From Salipiger profundus (GTDB lineage: Bacteria; Pseudomonadota; Alphaproteobacteria; Rhodobacterales; Rhodobacteraceae), in contig NZ_CP014796.1 in the NCBI RefSeq assembly GCF_001969385.1, forward strand, positions 3,179,501 through 3,243,500: a stretch of 64,000 nucleotides of DNA. The letters are read 5' to 3'. Within the stretch, counting starts at the first letter, position 1. Every line of letters starts with the position of its first letter. Shown one piece after another: positions 8,486 to 17,103 of the stretch. Made by a program: the position numbers and the translations under genes. The notes beneath the pieces are model-generated. The model had not been told where the DNA came from. It saw only the letters and a program-made list of their open reading frames with translations, and searched no databases.

Positions 8486-10213
8486 ATGACCACCCCCGCG
8501 CCCTTCAAGACCGCCACGATCCAGTTCGAACCCACGATGTTCGAGAAGGACCGCAACATCGCGACCCTTCTGCGCATGTGCGAGGAGGCCGCCGCGGACG
8601 GCGCGAAGCTGATCGTGACCCCCGAGATGGGCACCACGGGCTACTGCTGGTACGACCGTGCCGAGGTCTCCGGTCAGGTCGAGCCGATCCCCGGCCCCAC
8701 CACGGCGCGGTTCCACGAGATCGCGGCGCAGCACGGTTGCTACATCGTCGTGGGCATGCCCGAGGTCGACGAGGCGACAGGGCTCTACTACAACTCCGCC
8801 GCGCTGATCGGCCCCGACGGCATCGTCGGCAAGCACCGCAAGTCGCACCCCTACATCGCCGAGCCCAAGTGGGCCGCATCGGGCGACATCGCCCACGCGG
8901 TCTTCGACACCGAACTCGGGCGCATCGCCATCGTCATCTGCATGGATCTGCATTTCTTCGAGACGGTGCGGCTCGAGACGCTCGAGGGCGCCGACGTGAT
9001 CTGCCACATCTCCAACTGGCTGGCCGAGCGGACTCCCGCGCCCTACTGGATCACCCGCGCCTTCGAGAACGGCTGCTACGTGGTGGAATCGAACCGCTGG
9101 GGGCTCGAACGCACGGTGCAGTTCTCGGGCGGCAGCTGCATCATCGGACCGGACGGCACGGTCGAGGCCAGCGTCGACGGCGGCGATGCCATCGTCACCG
9201 GCATGATCGACCCGGCCCGCGCCCGCACCCGCGAGGTGCTGGGCGAGCCGGTCTTCGAGATGCGCCGGCCCGAGCTCTACAAGACGCTGATGACCAACAG
9301 CTTCACCTGGAACCCGCTCGACTACCACAGGCTCTACGGCTACCAGCCGCTGCCCGAAGGCACCGCCTCGACGCTGGCGGTGGCGCAGTTCGCGCCGTCG
9401 GACGATGCCTCCGAGAACCTTGCGACGGTCGAGGCCTACGCCGCCGAGGCCGCCGCGAAGGGCGCCGCGCTGCTGGTGCTGCCCGAGCTCTGCCTGACCA
9501 GGACGCCCGAGCCGATCACCGGAGAGACGATCTCCGCATTCACCCGTATCGCCATGCGCCACCGACTGCACATGGTCGCGGGCTTCGCCGAGAGCGACGG
9601 GGCGCAGGCCTACAACACGGTGGTTCTCTCCGGTCCCGAGGGCCGCGTCGGGAGCTACCGCAAGATCCACCTGTCCCTTGCCGACCGGGCGTGGGCCACC
9701 GCCGGCAACGCCTGGGCCTGGTTCGACCTGCCCTTCGGCCGCGTCGGCCTGCTGACCGGCACCGATGCGCTGCTGCCCGAGGCGGGCCGCATCCTCGCGC
9801 TCGAGGGCTGTGACATCATCGCCTGCCCCGCCGATCTGCCCGAAGGCTTCACCGGCGCTCACGAGGGCACCGCGATCCCTCACAACTACCCCATCCCCAA
9901 GGGCGCCGATCCCTACCACTGGCACGCCTTCCGCACCCGCAGCGGCGAGAACAACCTGCATCTCGCCTTTGCCAACGCCTGCAAGGACACCCCCGGTCAC
10001 AGCGGCATCTTCGGTGCAGACACCTTTGCCTTCCCGCGCGACGAAAGCGCCATCCTCGACACGCCGGGACTGGCGACGCTCGACATCGACCTGACCAACC
10101 TCGGCGGGCCCTACCCGACCAACGTCACGCGGCGGAAGGATCTCATCACCATGCGACTGCCGCATCACTACACCCCGCTCATCACCGAGGGCTCGCAGCT
10201 GGCGGCGGAGTGA
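8486..10213 (+). CDS. Tandem carbon-nitrogen hydrolase with degenerate second domain
   Basis: The 575-residue protein has two nitrilase-superfamily domains in a row. In domain 1 (about 5-270) the Glu-Lys-Cys triad is present: E47 (TPEMGTTGY), K119 (GKHRKSHPY) and C152 (IVICMDLHF). In domain 2 (about 295-560) E334 (LPELCL) and K393 (YRKIHLS) remain, but the Cys position reads Gly (about residue 425, LLTGTDALL). The second half is therefore probably inactive and structural or regulatory. The start at 8486 has AGGAGA six bases upstream; an upstream in-frame ATG lacks a ribosome site. It is followed 49 bases on by an amidase gene and diverges from the amide importer operon, so it probably hydrolyses an imported amide or carbamoyl compound. 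Confidence 0.88.
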   Translation: MTTPAPFKTATIQFEPTMFEKDRNIATLLRMCEEAAADGAKLIVTPEMGTTGYCWYDRAEVSGQVEPIPGPTTARFHEIAAQHGCYIVVGMPEVDEATGLYYNSAALIGPDGIVGKHRKSHPYIAEPKWAASGDIAHAVFDTELGRIAIVICMDLHFFETVRLETLEGADVICHISNWLAERTPAPYWITRAFENGCYVVESNRWGLERTVQFSGGSCIIGPDGTVEASVDGGDAIVTGMIDPARARTREVLGEPVFEMRRPELYKTLMTNSFTWNPLDYHRLYGYQPLPEGTASTLAVAQFAPSDDASENLATVEAYAAEAAAKGAALLVLPELCLTRTPEPITGETISAFTRIAMRHRLHMVAGFAESDGAQAYNTVVLSGPEGRVGSYRKIHLSLADRAWATAGNAWAWFDLPFGRVGLLTGTDALLPEAGRILALEGCDIIACPADLPEGFTGAHEGTAIPHNYPIPKGADPYHWHAFRTRSGENNLHLAFANACKDTPGHSGIFGADTFAFPRDESAILDTPGLATLDIDLTNLGGPYPTNVTRRKDLITMRLPHHYTPLITEGSQLAAE

Positions 10214-10262
10214 TCGCGGGGCTAGGGTCTGCCCGCAAAGACCGCCGAAGGAGACCGCGCGC

Positions 10263-11693
10263 ATGAGCGGAACAGAGATCGCCGACCCGACGCAGCTCGG
10301 CGCCACGCAGATCGTCGAGGCGATGCGGGACGGCAAGCTGTCGTCCCGGGCGCTGATGGAGGCGGTGCTCGACCGCATCGACCGGCTCAACCCCGGGATC
10401 AACGCCATCGTCAGCCTGCGCCCGCGCGCCGAGCTGCTGGCCGAGGCACGGGACCGGGACAACAGGGCGCTGGCCGGGCCGCTGCACGGGCTTCCTGTCG
10501 CGATCAAGGATCTCGTGGCGACGAAGGGCCTGCGCACCACCTTCGGCTCGCCGGTCTTCGCCGACAACATCCCCGAGGCAGACGACCTCGTCGCCGCGCG
10601 GCTGAAGGCGGCGGGCGCCATCGTCATCGGCAAGACCAACACGCCGGAATGGGGCCACGGCTCGCACACGTTCAACCCGGTGTTCGGCCCCACCCGCAAC
10701 CCCTACGACCCCGCGTGCAGCGCCGGGGGCTCGTCGGGCGGGGCGGCCGCCGCGCTCGCCGCGCGGATGCTGCCGCTTGCCGACGGCTCGGACATGATGG
10801 GTTCGCTGCGCAACCCGGCGGCCTTCTGCAACGTCTACGGCTTCCGGCCGAGCTGGGGGCTGGTGCCGCAGGACTCGGGCGGCGACACCTTCCTGTCGAC
10901 GCTCTCGACCGAGGGCCCGATGGCGCGCAGCCCGCGCGACCTCGCCCTGCTGCTCTCGGTGCTCGCGGGGCCGAACCCCGAGGCGCCCTTCGGCCGCCCT
11001 CCCCCTGATCTTTCGGACATCGGCTGCGAGACCCTCTCGGGCAAGCGCATCGGCTGGCTCGCGGACTGGGGCGGCGCCTACCCGCTCGAGCCGGGCATCC
11101 GCGAGACCTGCGAAGCGGCACTGGCGGTGTTCGAGGATCTGGGCGCCATCGTCGAGCCGCTCGACCCGCCCTTTCCCGCCGAAGACCTGTGGTCGTCCTG
11201 GACGACCCTGCGCGCCGGGCTCAACGCAGGTTCCAAGCAGGCGCTGGCCTCGGACCCCGAAAAGCGCGCGCTCACCAAGCCGGAATCGCTGTGGGAGATC
11301 GACCAGGGCCAGGCGCTGAGCGCCGCGGCCTTCTACGAGGCCAGCCGCATCCGGTCGCTGTGGTATCGCGAGGCCGCCCAGCTCTTCGAGCGCTTCGACG
11401 CGCTGGCGCTGCCCTCGGCACAGGTCTGGCCCTTCCCGGTCGACTGGCGCCACCCCACCCGCATCGGCAGCCGCGAGATGGACACCTATCATCGCTGGAT
11501 GGAGGTCGTCGTGCCGGTGAGCCTTGCCGGCCTTCCCTGCCTCGGCCTGCCCGCCGGGTTCTCCGACGCAGGCCTGCCGATGGGGATGCAGCTGTTCGGC
11601 CCGACCGGCAGCGATGCCGCGATCCTCGCCATGGGCGACGCCTATCACCGCGCGACCGACTGGCCGCCCCGGCGACCGCCCGCGCTCTCCTGA
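10263..11693 (+). CDS. Amidase-signature amidase
   Basis: The 476-residue enzyme belongs to the amidase-signature family. The triad reads K82 (VAIKDLV), S157 (AGGSSGGAAAAL) and S181 (MMGSLRNPAAF). The usual D-x-GGS-R around the nucleophile appears as DGSDMMGSLR, a common variant in the AtzF/GatA-like amidases. AAGGAGA lies just upstream of the ATG. It forms a two-gene unit with the tandem nitrilase and differs clearly in sequence from the other amidase at 1990-3504, so the locus encodes at least three amide hydrolases. Exact substrate is unknown. Confidence 0.87.
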   Translation: MSGTEIADPTQLGATQIVEAMRDGKLSSRALMEAVLDRIDRLNPGINAIVSLRPRAELLAEARDRDNRALAGPLHGLPVAIKDLVATKGLRTTFGSPVFADNIPEADDLVAARLKAAGAIVIGKTNTPEWGHGSHTFNPVFGPTRNPYDPACSAGGSSGGAAAALAARMLPLADGSDMMGSLRNPAAFCNVYGFRPSWGLVPQDSGGDTFLSTLSTEGPMARSPRDLALLLSVLAGPNPEAPFGRPPPDLSDIGCETLSGKRIGWLADWGGAYPLEPGIRETCEAALAVFEDLGAIVEPLDPPFPAEDLWSSWTTLRAGLNAGSKQALASDPEKRALTKPESLWEIDQGQALSAAAFYEASRIRSLWYREAAQLFERFDALALPSAQVWPFPVDWRHPTRIGSREMDTYHRWMEVVVPVSLAGLPCLGLPAGFSDAGLPMGMQLFGPTGSDAAILAMGDAYHRATDWPPRRPPALS

Positions 11694-11817
11694 CGTTTGC
11701 AGGGCTTGGAACGCCTGTCCGGATGGCACTGCGGGCGTCTTCATGCTACCCGCCTCGGCATTCCTCGATGCCCGCCGCGCGCGGTCGCGGCATCGCCCTG
11801 CCGCGTAGGTGATCCCG

Positions 11818-13008
11818 ATGGCCCCGCCCGCTGCCTGTTTCCAATGGTCCGACACGACCCGGCTGCTGCTGCGCGGACGGCCGCTTGACGACCCGGCGCA
11901 GGACGGCGCCACGGCCCGCGACCTGCACGCGCTGCGCGTCGCCATCCGTGCGGAGGCAGAATTCACCGTCGGCCCCGAGGGCATCGGCCGCGTGCCCGGC
12001 GGCGCGCCGGGGTGGTTCCGCAGCCGCTCCTCCGGCACCACCGGCGCGGCCAAGACCATCCGCCGCAGCCATGGCTCGTGGATCGCCAGCTTCGAGGTCA
12101 ACCGCGCGGCCCTCGGCCTTGGGCAAGGGGACGTCTACGCCATCCTCGGCGCGCCCGCCCACTCGCTGGCACTCTACGGCATCGTCGAGGCCGCGCATCT
12201 CGGCGCCGACCTGCACTGCGTCGAGGGGATGCGCCCCGACCGGCAGGCCGCCTGTCTTGCCACGGCAGGGGCCACCGTCCTCTATGCCACGCCGACCCAG
12301 CTGCGGCTGCTCTGCGATGCGGGTGCGCCGCTGCCCGCGCTGCGCCACATTCTCTGCGGTGGCGGGCGGATGCCGGCGGGCCTGCGCGCCCGGATCGCCG
12401 CGCTCTGCCCGAATGCCCTGCTGCGCGAGTTCTACGGCGCCGCCGAGACCAGCTTCATCGCCTGGGGCGATGCCGCGACCCCCGAAGGGGCGGTCGGGCG
12501 CCCCTATCCCGGCGTCGAGATCCGCATCGCCCCGTCCCGAGGACATTTCGGCGAAATCTGGGTGCGCAGCCCCTATCTCTTCGAGGGTTATGCCGAGGGC
12601 GGCAGCCCCGAGACCCGCTGGCAGGACGGCTTCGTCACCGTGGGCGAGATGGGTGCGCTCGACGCCGAGGGCAATCTCACCGTCGCCGGGCGGCGCAAGC
12701 GGATGGTGACCATCGCCGACCAGAACGTCTTTCCCGAGGACATCGAGGCCACCCTGCTGGCCGATCCGCAGCTCACCCATTGCGCCGTGGTGCCGCTTCC
12801 AGACTCGAAACGCGGCCACGTTCTGGTGGCCGTGATCGCGGCCCCCGCCGCGCCGGGCACCGCCGAGCGGTTGCTGCGCCGGGGCCGCGAGATCTTCGGC
12901 ACGCTGACAGCGCCCCGCCGGGTCGTCGAGATGGACGACTTCCCGCTTACCGTCTCGGGCAAGCCCGACCTCGGCGAGATCGCGCGGCGACTGGAGGCCG
13001 GGGCATGA
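11818..13008 (+). CDS. Short AMP-forming acyl-CoA synthetase-like protein
   Basis: The 396-residue protein carries adenylation-domain motifs: SRSSGTTGAAK (ATP P-loop) at about residue 70, YGAAETS near 210, the hinge AGRRKRMVTIADQNV near 295, and the C-terminal catalytic lysine in LTVSGKPDL. It is about 100 residues shorter than usual ligases because the N-terminal subdomain is reduced. The ATG at 11818 has AGGTGA upstream; an in-frame GTG nine bases earlier is possible. Its stop overlaps the thiolase start by four bases. A ligase plus thiolase next to BioY recalls the Bacillus yhfU-yhfT-yhfS genes, which suggests a role in making or salvaging a biotin acyl precursor; that link is inferred. 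Confidence 0.8.
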   Translation: MAPPAACFQWSDTTRLLLRGRPLDDPAQDGATARDLHALRVAIRAEAEFTVGPEGIGRVPGGAPGWFRSRSSGTTGAAKTIRRSHGSWIASFEVNRAALGLGQGDVYAILGAPAHSLALYGIVEAAHLGADLHCVEGMRPDRQAACLATAGATVLYATPTQLRLLCDAGAPLPALRHILCGGGRMPAGLRARIAALCPNALLREFYGAAETSFIAWGDAATPEGAVGRPYPGVEIRIAPSRGHFGEIWVRSPYLFEGYAEGGSPETRWQDGFVTVGEMGALDAEGNLTVAGRRKRMVTIADQNVFPEDIEATLLADPQLTHCAVVPLPDSKRGHVLVAVIAAPAAPGTAERLLRRGREIFGTLTAPRRVVEMDDFPLTVSGKPDLGEIARRLEAGA

Positions 13009-14108
13009 CCGGGGTCCGCATCCTCTCGGCCCTGCGCTCGCCGGTCGCCCCGCGCGGCGGCGCGCTGTCGCGGCTCGAGCTCCACGAGCTTGGCGCGCCG
13101 GTGCTGCGGGCGGCCATCGCGGCGGCGGGTCTCGCACCCGACGAGGTGGACGAGCTCGTGCTCGGCAACGCGCTCGGCGCCGGCGGCAACCCGGCGCGGC
13201 TGGTGGCGCTGGCCGCCGGCCTGCCGGAACGGGTCGCGGGGCTGTCCATCGACCGCCAGTGCTGCGGCGGGCTCGACGCGCTGGTGCTGGGTGCCGCGCT
13301 GATCGCCTCGGGACAGGCCGAGGTGGTCGCCGCGGGCGGGGTCGAATCCTACTCGCGCCGGCCGCTGCGGTCGCGCACCGACCCCGAGGGCGGAGCCCCC
13401 CTGCCCTACGACCGGCCGCCCTTCGTGCCGTGGTCGGATCTGGACCCGGAGATGGACGCCGCTGCGGACGCACTTGCCCGCGAGCAGGGCATTTCGCGCG
13501 ATGCGCAAGACAGATGGGCCTGCGAAAGCCACGCCAAGGCCCGCGCCGCCGATCTCTCGCCCGAGATCGTGCCGCTCGCAGGGCTCGGTCACGATGCCTT
13601 TGCCCGCGCGCTCACGCCCCGGCTCGCGGCTCGCGCCCCGGTGGTGTCGGGCACGATCACCGCCGCCAATGCCGCCGTCGCCGCCGACGCCGCGGCGGTC
13701 TGCATCCTTGTTTCGGACCGAGTGGCGGCGCGGCTCGGGCGCGCTGGCCTGCGCTACGCCGGCGGGCTCACGCTCGGCGGGCGGCCCGACCGCCCCGGAC
13801 TCGCGCCGGTCGCGGCCATCGAGGCGCTGTTGTCACGGGCGGGGCTTGCGCCCGGCGCGCTGGCGGTGGCCGAAATCATGGAGGCCTTTGCCGCGCAGGC
13901 CATCGCCTGCGTCACGGGCGCCGGGCTCGATCCCGCCATCGTCAACCCCGGCGGCGGCGCGCTGGCACGCGGGCACCCGATCGGTGCATCGGGGGCGATC
14001 AACGCGGTGCGCCTCTACCACGAGATCAACGCGCGCGGCGGCACCGGCCTTGCCGCCATCGCGGCGGCGGGCGGACTCGGCACCGCGCTGCTCATGTCGG
14101 ATCGGTGA
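13005..14108 (+). CDS. Thiolase-family protein with altered active site
   Basis: The protein of 367 residues is thiolase-fold. The acyl-accepting Cys is kept (about C86, in DRQCCGGLDA), and the GHPIGASGA His motif near residue 325 is intact. Two other conserved positions are changed: the NEAFA Asn reads Met (EIMEAFA, near 293), and the second catalytic Cys of the final C-x-GGG-G motif reads Ala (LAAIAAAGGLG, near 354). It is also about 25 residues shorter than classical thiolases. It is translationally coupled to the acyl-CoA ligase and runs convergently into the nitroreductase gene with a 17-base overlap. It probably binds acyl groups but may not do normal Claisen chemistry. Confidence 0.82.
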   Translation: MTGVRILSALRSPVAPRGGALSRLELHELGAPVLRAAIAAAGLAPDEVDELVLGNALGAGGNPARLVALAAGLPERVAGLSIDRQCCGGLDALVLGAALIASGQAEVVAAGGVESYSRRPLRSRTDPEGGAPLPYDRPPFVPWSDLDPEMDAAADALAREQGISRDAQDRWACESHAKARAADLSPEIVPLAGLGHDAFARALTPRLAARAPVVSGTITAANAAVAADAAAVCILVSDRVAARLGRAGLRYAGGLTLGGRPDRPGLAPVAAIEALLSRAGLAPGALAVAEIMEAFAAQAIACVTGAGLDPAIVNPGGGALARGHPIGASGAINAVRLYHEINARGGTGLAAIAAAGGLGTALLMSDR

Positions 14109-14781
14109 AGCCCCGCAGCATCGCGAAGGCCTCGAGCGGGTCGCGGTCGGTCTCGACGCTGTTGACGGGCGCGGTCTCGTCCGGCCGCCCCAGCGCCATG
14201 CCGCAGACCACCATCTCGTCGGCGCCAAGGCCAAGATGCCCGTGCACCACGTCGGCGTAGTTGGCGAGCGCGCCGATGCCGCAGGTGGCGTAGCCCATGC
14301 CCTCGGCGGCGAGCATCAGCGCCATCAGCGCCATGCCCAGGTCCATGAAGCACCCCTTGCCCATGTCGGGCCGGATGGTCACGACGATGCCCACGGGCGC
14401 GGAAAAGAACCGGTAGTTCTCGACGAACTGGGCCTTGCGCCCGGCGATGTCGCGGCGTCCGATCCCGAGCGCACTGTAAAGCGCGTATCCCGCCGCGCGC
14501 TGCTTCGCCTTCAGCTCTGCGGGCATCGGCTGCGGGAAGTAGGAGTATTCCGACACCGGTGCACGGTCGGCCTCGGCCACCGCGACCAGCGCGTCGGAAA
14601 GCCCGGCCAGCGGCGCGCCGGTGAGCGCGTGGAAGCATCCGGGCTGGAGGTTGGCGCCGCTCGGGGCGGAGCGCGCCGCGCGCAGGATGCGCACGACGTC
14701 TGCCCCCGGCACCGGGTCGGGCCGAAAGGCCCGCACCGAGCGCCGGCCCAAGAGCAGCGCCTCCGCCCCGGTGTGGCTCAT
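14092..14781 (-). CDS. Nitroreductase-family FMN protein
   Basis: The 229-residue protein is of the nitroreductase family: RRSVRAFRPDPVP at the N-terminus (FMN phosphate binding), ARSAPSGANLQPG around residue 37, and the C-terminal GYATCGIGALANY and VCGMALGRPDE segments. Such enzymes use NAD(P)H and FMN to reduce nitro groups, quinones or enones; the substrate is unknown. It follows bioY by seven bases and so is probably the last gene of the bioMNY operon. It lacks the features that would mark it as BluB. Confidence 0.83.
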   Translation of the reverse strand: MSHTGAEALLLGRRSVRAFRPDPVPGADVVRILRAARSAPSGANLQPGCFHALTGAPLAGLSDALVAVAEADRAPVSEYSYFPQPMPAELKAKQRAAGYALYSALGIGRRDIAGRKAQFVENYRFFSAPVGIVVTIRPDMGKGCFMDLGMALMALMLAAEGMGYATCGIGALANYADVVHGHLGLGADEMVVCGMALGRPDETAPVNSVETDRDPLEAFAMLRGFTDPT

Positions 14782-14788
14782 GCCCGGC

Positions 14789-15331
14789 TCACCCGCGCGA
14801 CAGAACGCTCGACGGACGCGAGCGCGCCAGCCCCGAGGTGATGAGACCGGCGAGCACGGCCTTGAGCACGTCGCCGGGAATGAAGGCGGTGACCAGCAGC
14901 GCCGCCTCGGGGATCGTCTTGCCGAGGGTGATCGACATGCCCACGACGCCGAAGACGTAGAGCACGACGATGCCGCCCACGACCGAGGCGACCGAGGCCA
15001 CCAGCGCCAGCCGGCCCTGCCAGCGCTCGACGATGAGGCCCGTGACGAAGGCGGCGAACGGCCAGCCCACGAGAAAGCCCACGGTCGGCGAGGCGAAGAC
15101 GCCGAGCCCGCCGCGTCCGCCGGCCAGCAGCGGCAGCCCGAGCGCGACCAGCGCGATGAACAGCAGCACCGCCAGCGCTCCGCGTTTCGCGCCCAGCACC
15201 GTGCCGCAGAGCATCACGCCGAGCGTCTGCGCGGTGATTGGCACGCCGAAGGCAAGCGTGAATTTCGGGATCAGCCCGAGCCCGGCGATCAGCGCCGCGA
15301 ACAGTGCGATGAGGGTGAGATTGCGTTCCAT
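14789..15331 (-). CDS. bioY: Biotin ECF transporter substrate-binding protein BioY
   Basis: The 180-residue membrane protein has about six hydrophobic segments. The diagnostic BioY region VPITAQTLGVMLCG is followed by LGAKRGALAVLLFIALVALG and GFLVGWPFAAF. BioY is the high-affinity biotin-binding S component in the inner membrane. It lies nine bases after bioN and seven before the nitroreductase, completing the three-part importer with the EcfT and EcfA genes upstream. I looked for a BioR-type TTATCTATAA site at the operon front and saw none. Confidence 0.92.
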   Translation of the reverse strand: MERNLTLIALFAALIAGLGLIPKFTLAFGVPITAQTLGVMLCGTVLGAKRGALAVLLFIALVALGLPLLAGGRGGLGVFASPTVGFLVGWPFAAFVTGLIVERWQGRLALVASVASVVGGIVVLYVFGVVGMSITLGKTIPEAALLVTAFIPGDVLKAVLAGLITSGLARSRPSSVLSRG

Positions 15332-15340
15332 GACCGGTCC

Positions 15341-15958
15341 TTATCCTGTGTCGTTGGGCGGTTCGACGCCGCCGCGGGCGCGCAGCGCCTCGGCGACATG
15401 TTCTGCATCGTCGATGGCCAGTGCCGCAAGGGGCATGACGATCTGCCATCCGGTGCGGCGGGGCGAGCGCGCGCGCCAGGCCTCGGACAGCAGGCTGCCT
15501 TGCCGCGCGATGGCCGGGGTGAAGCGCACCACCAGCGCGACGGAAAGCTCGAGCGCCCGGGTCGACAGCCCGAAGCGCCGGAAGGGCGTGGTGAGGAAAC
15601 CCGCGACCGCCACCATGTCGGTGAGCCGGGTCGTCATCGTCACGAAATTCGCCAGCGACAGCGCCGCCATCAGCCGCAGCGCAACGGCGAGGCCCTCGGC
15701 CAGCTGCCCGGTGAGCCCGTGCCAGACGGCGATCAGCAGCAGGAACGGCACGAGGATGCGCAGGCTGCGCGCGGCGGCCCGGGCAAAGCGCAGGCCTCCG
15801 GTCAGGATCAGCGCCACGACGCCGGCCAGTGCCAGCGCCAGCCACGCCGGGTCGTCCAGCATGAAGAGCCCCACCGTCGCCAGCGACAGCGCCGCCAGCT
15901 TGACACCGGCGGGCACCCGGTGGGCCCAGGTCTCAACCGGCGAGGTCAGAGAGATCAT
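15341..15958 (-). CDS. bioN: Biotin ECF transporter T component BioN
   Basis: The 205-residue protein is an energy-coupling-factor transmembrane (EcfT) subunit with five or so membrane segments. Two Arg-containing coupling motifs are visible in its cytoplasmic helices, WRARSPRRTG and ALRARGG, which contact the ATPases. It couples ATP hydrolysis by BioM to biotin uptake by BioY. Its start overlaps the end of bioM by 26 bases, and it precedes bioY by nine. Confidence 0.9.
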   Translation of the reverse strand: MISLTSPVETWAHRVPAGVKLAALSLATVGLFMLDDPAWLALALAGVVALILTGGLRFARAAARSLRILVPFLLLIAVWHGLTGQLAEGLAVALRLMAALSLANFVTMTTRLTDMVAVAGFLTTPFRRFGLSTRALELSVALVVRFTPAIARQGSLLSEAWRARSPRRTGWQIVMPLAALAIDDAEHVAEALRARGGVEPPNDTG

Positions 15959-16742
15959 CGGCGCCCCCCCATGCGGTCATCTGCTGCTCGAAGGCGGCCA
16001 GCACCTCGGCCGCGGGACCATCCTGCCGCACCCGGCCCTCGTCGATCCAGACCACGCGGTCGTAGTGCCGCACGCTGGCCGGATCGTGGGTGATCTGAAC
16101 CACGGTCGCATCAACCCCGTCGACGTGGCGCATCAGCTGCATCCGGGTCGGGATGTCGAGCCCGGAATAGGGCTCGTCGAGCACGATCAGCGCGGGCCGC
16201 ATCGCCAGCACCGACATCAGGCAGACAAGCTGCTTCTGCCCCTGCGACAGCGCATGGGTCGCTGCCTCGGCCCAGTGGCTCTTGCCGAAGCGGGCGAGAA
16301 TCTCGCGAGTCGCTTCGCGGGCCGCGTCGCGACCCTGGCCAAGTTGCAGCAGGCCGAAGGAGATTTCCTCCTCGACGGTCGGAAAGATGATCTGGTGGTC
16401 GGGATTCTGGAACAGGATGCCCACCGCCCGGAGCGCCGCCTTGCGGTCGCGCGCCATGTCGCTTCCGCCGATCGTCGCGGTGCCGGCATCGACCGGCTGC
16501 AACCCGGCGATCACCCGTGCCAGCGTGGTCTTGCCCGAACCGTTGCGACCGACGATGGCGATACGGCGGTCGCTGGCGCGGAGCGAGACGTCGCGCAACA
16601 CCTCGGCACCGTTCAGCCGGACCGTGACACCCGCGAGCTCGAGCAGCGGCGGCTTCGCCTGCCCGGACACGTCGCGCGCCGTGGTTGCCGTCTTCCGCTG
16701 CACTCCGCCCTCCCGTTCACAGCCGGTCGCGGCGTCATACAT
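15933..16742 (-). CDS. bioM: Biotin ECF transporter ATPase BioM
   Basis: The 269-residue ABC ATPase has Walker A GRNGSGKTT, Q-loop FQNPDHQIIF, signature ALSQGQKQLVCLM (degenerate LSGGQ, usual in EcfA) and Walker B LIVLDEPYSGLD. FQNPD is characteristic of ECF-type ATPases. The first 30 residues are poorly conserved and a later start is possible; the stated start is the longest. It is the first gene of bioMNY plus nitroreductase. Confidence 0.88.
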   Translation of the reverse strand: MYDAATGCEREGGVQRKTATTARDVSGQAKPPLLELAGVTVRLNGAEVLRDVSLRASDRRIAIVGRNGSGKTTLARVIAGLQPVDAGTATIGGSDMARDRKAALRAVGILFQNPDHQIIFPTVEEEISFGLLQLGQGRDAAREATREILARFGKSHWAEAATHALSQGQKQLVCLMSVLAMRPALIVLDEPYSGLDIPTRMQLMRHVDGVDATVVQITHDPASVRHYDRVVWIDEGRVRQDGPAAEVLAAFEQQMTAWGGADDLSDLAG

Positions 16743-16791
16743 GGTTTCCGGCCGGCGTCCAACGCTCTGCGGGCACGGGTCTGCCCTGCAC

Positions 16792-17103
16792 TCACCCCAT
16801 GCGGGCGTGCAGGTCCCACAGCAGCCAGATCGTGCCGAAACCCATCAGCGCGAGGATCAGCGTGGTGAACAGGATCAGGTGCAGGTCCTCGCGGGTCTGG
16901 CCCTTCAGACGGATGTGCAGGAAGAACCGCAGGTGCACCGCCATCTGGATCACCGCCGCTCCCGCCGTGACCCAGAGGATCGTGCCGCGCGACGCGAGGT
17001 CCCACGCGACCATCGCGAAGATCGGCAGGGTCAGCACCAGCGCCAGCGCCAGCCCGAGCAGGTAGCTCATCGCCTCGTGGCGTTTCTGCGGGTTGTCGCT
17101 CAT
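16792..17103 (-). CDS. cyoD: Cytochrome o ubiquinol oxidase subunit IV
   Basis: The 103-residue protein has three membrane helices and the CyoD-type sequence: SYLLGLALALVLTL, then AVIQMAVHLRFFLHI and TRENDL-like TREDLHLILFT. Subunit IV stabilises the copper B site during assembly of bo3-type quinol oxidase. The start is set by a four-base ATGA overlap with the upstream cyoC reading frame; a further upstream in-frame start would lie inside cyoC. It is the last gene of the cyo operon, and no cyoE (heme O synthase) follows. Confidence 0.9.
   Translation of the reverse strand: MSDNPQKRHEAMSYLLGLALALVLTLPIFAMVAWDLASRGTILWVTAGAAVIQMAVHLRFFLHIRLKGQTREDLHLILFTTLILALMGFGTIWLLWDLHARMG

Noticed and set aside
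16743-16791. BioR operator upstream of bioM
   Set aside because: I looked for TTATCTATAA-like sequence before bioM and before the ligase gene and found none.
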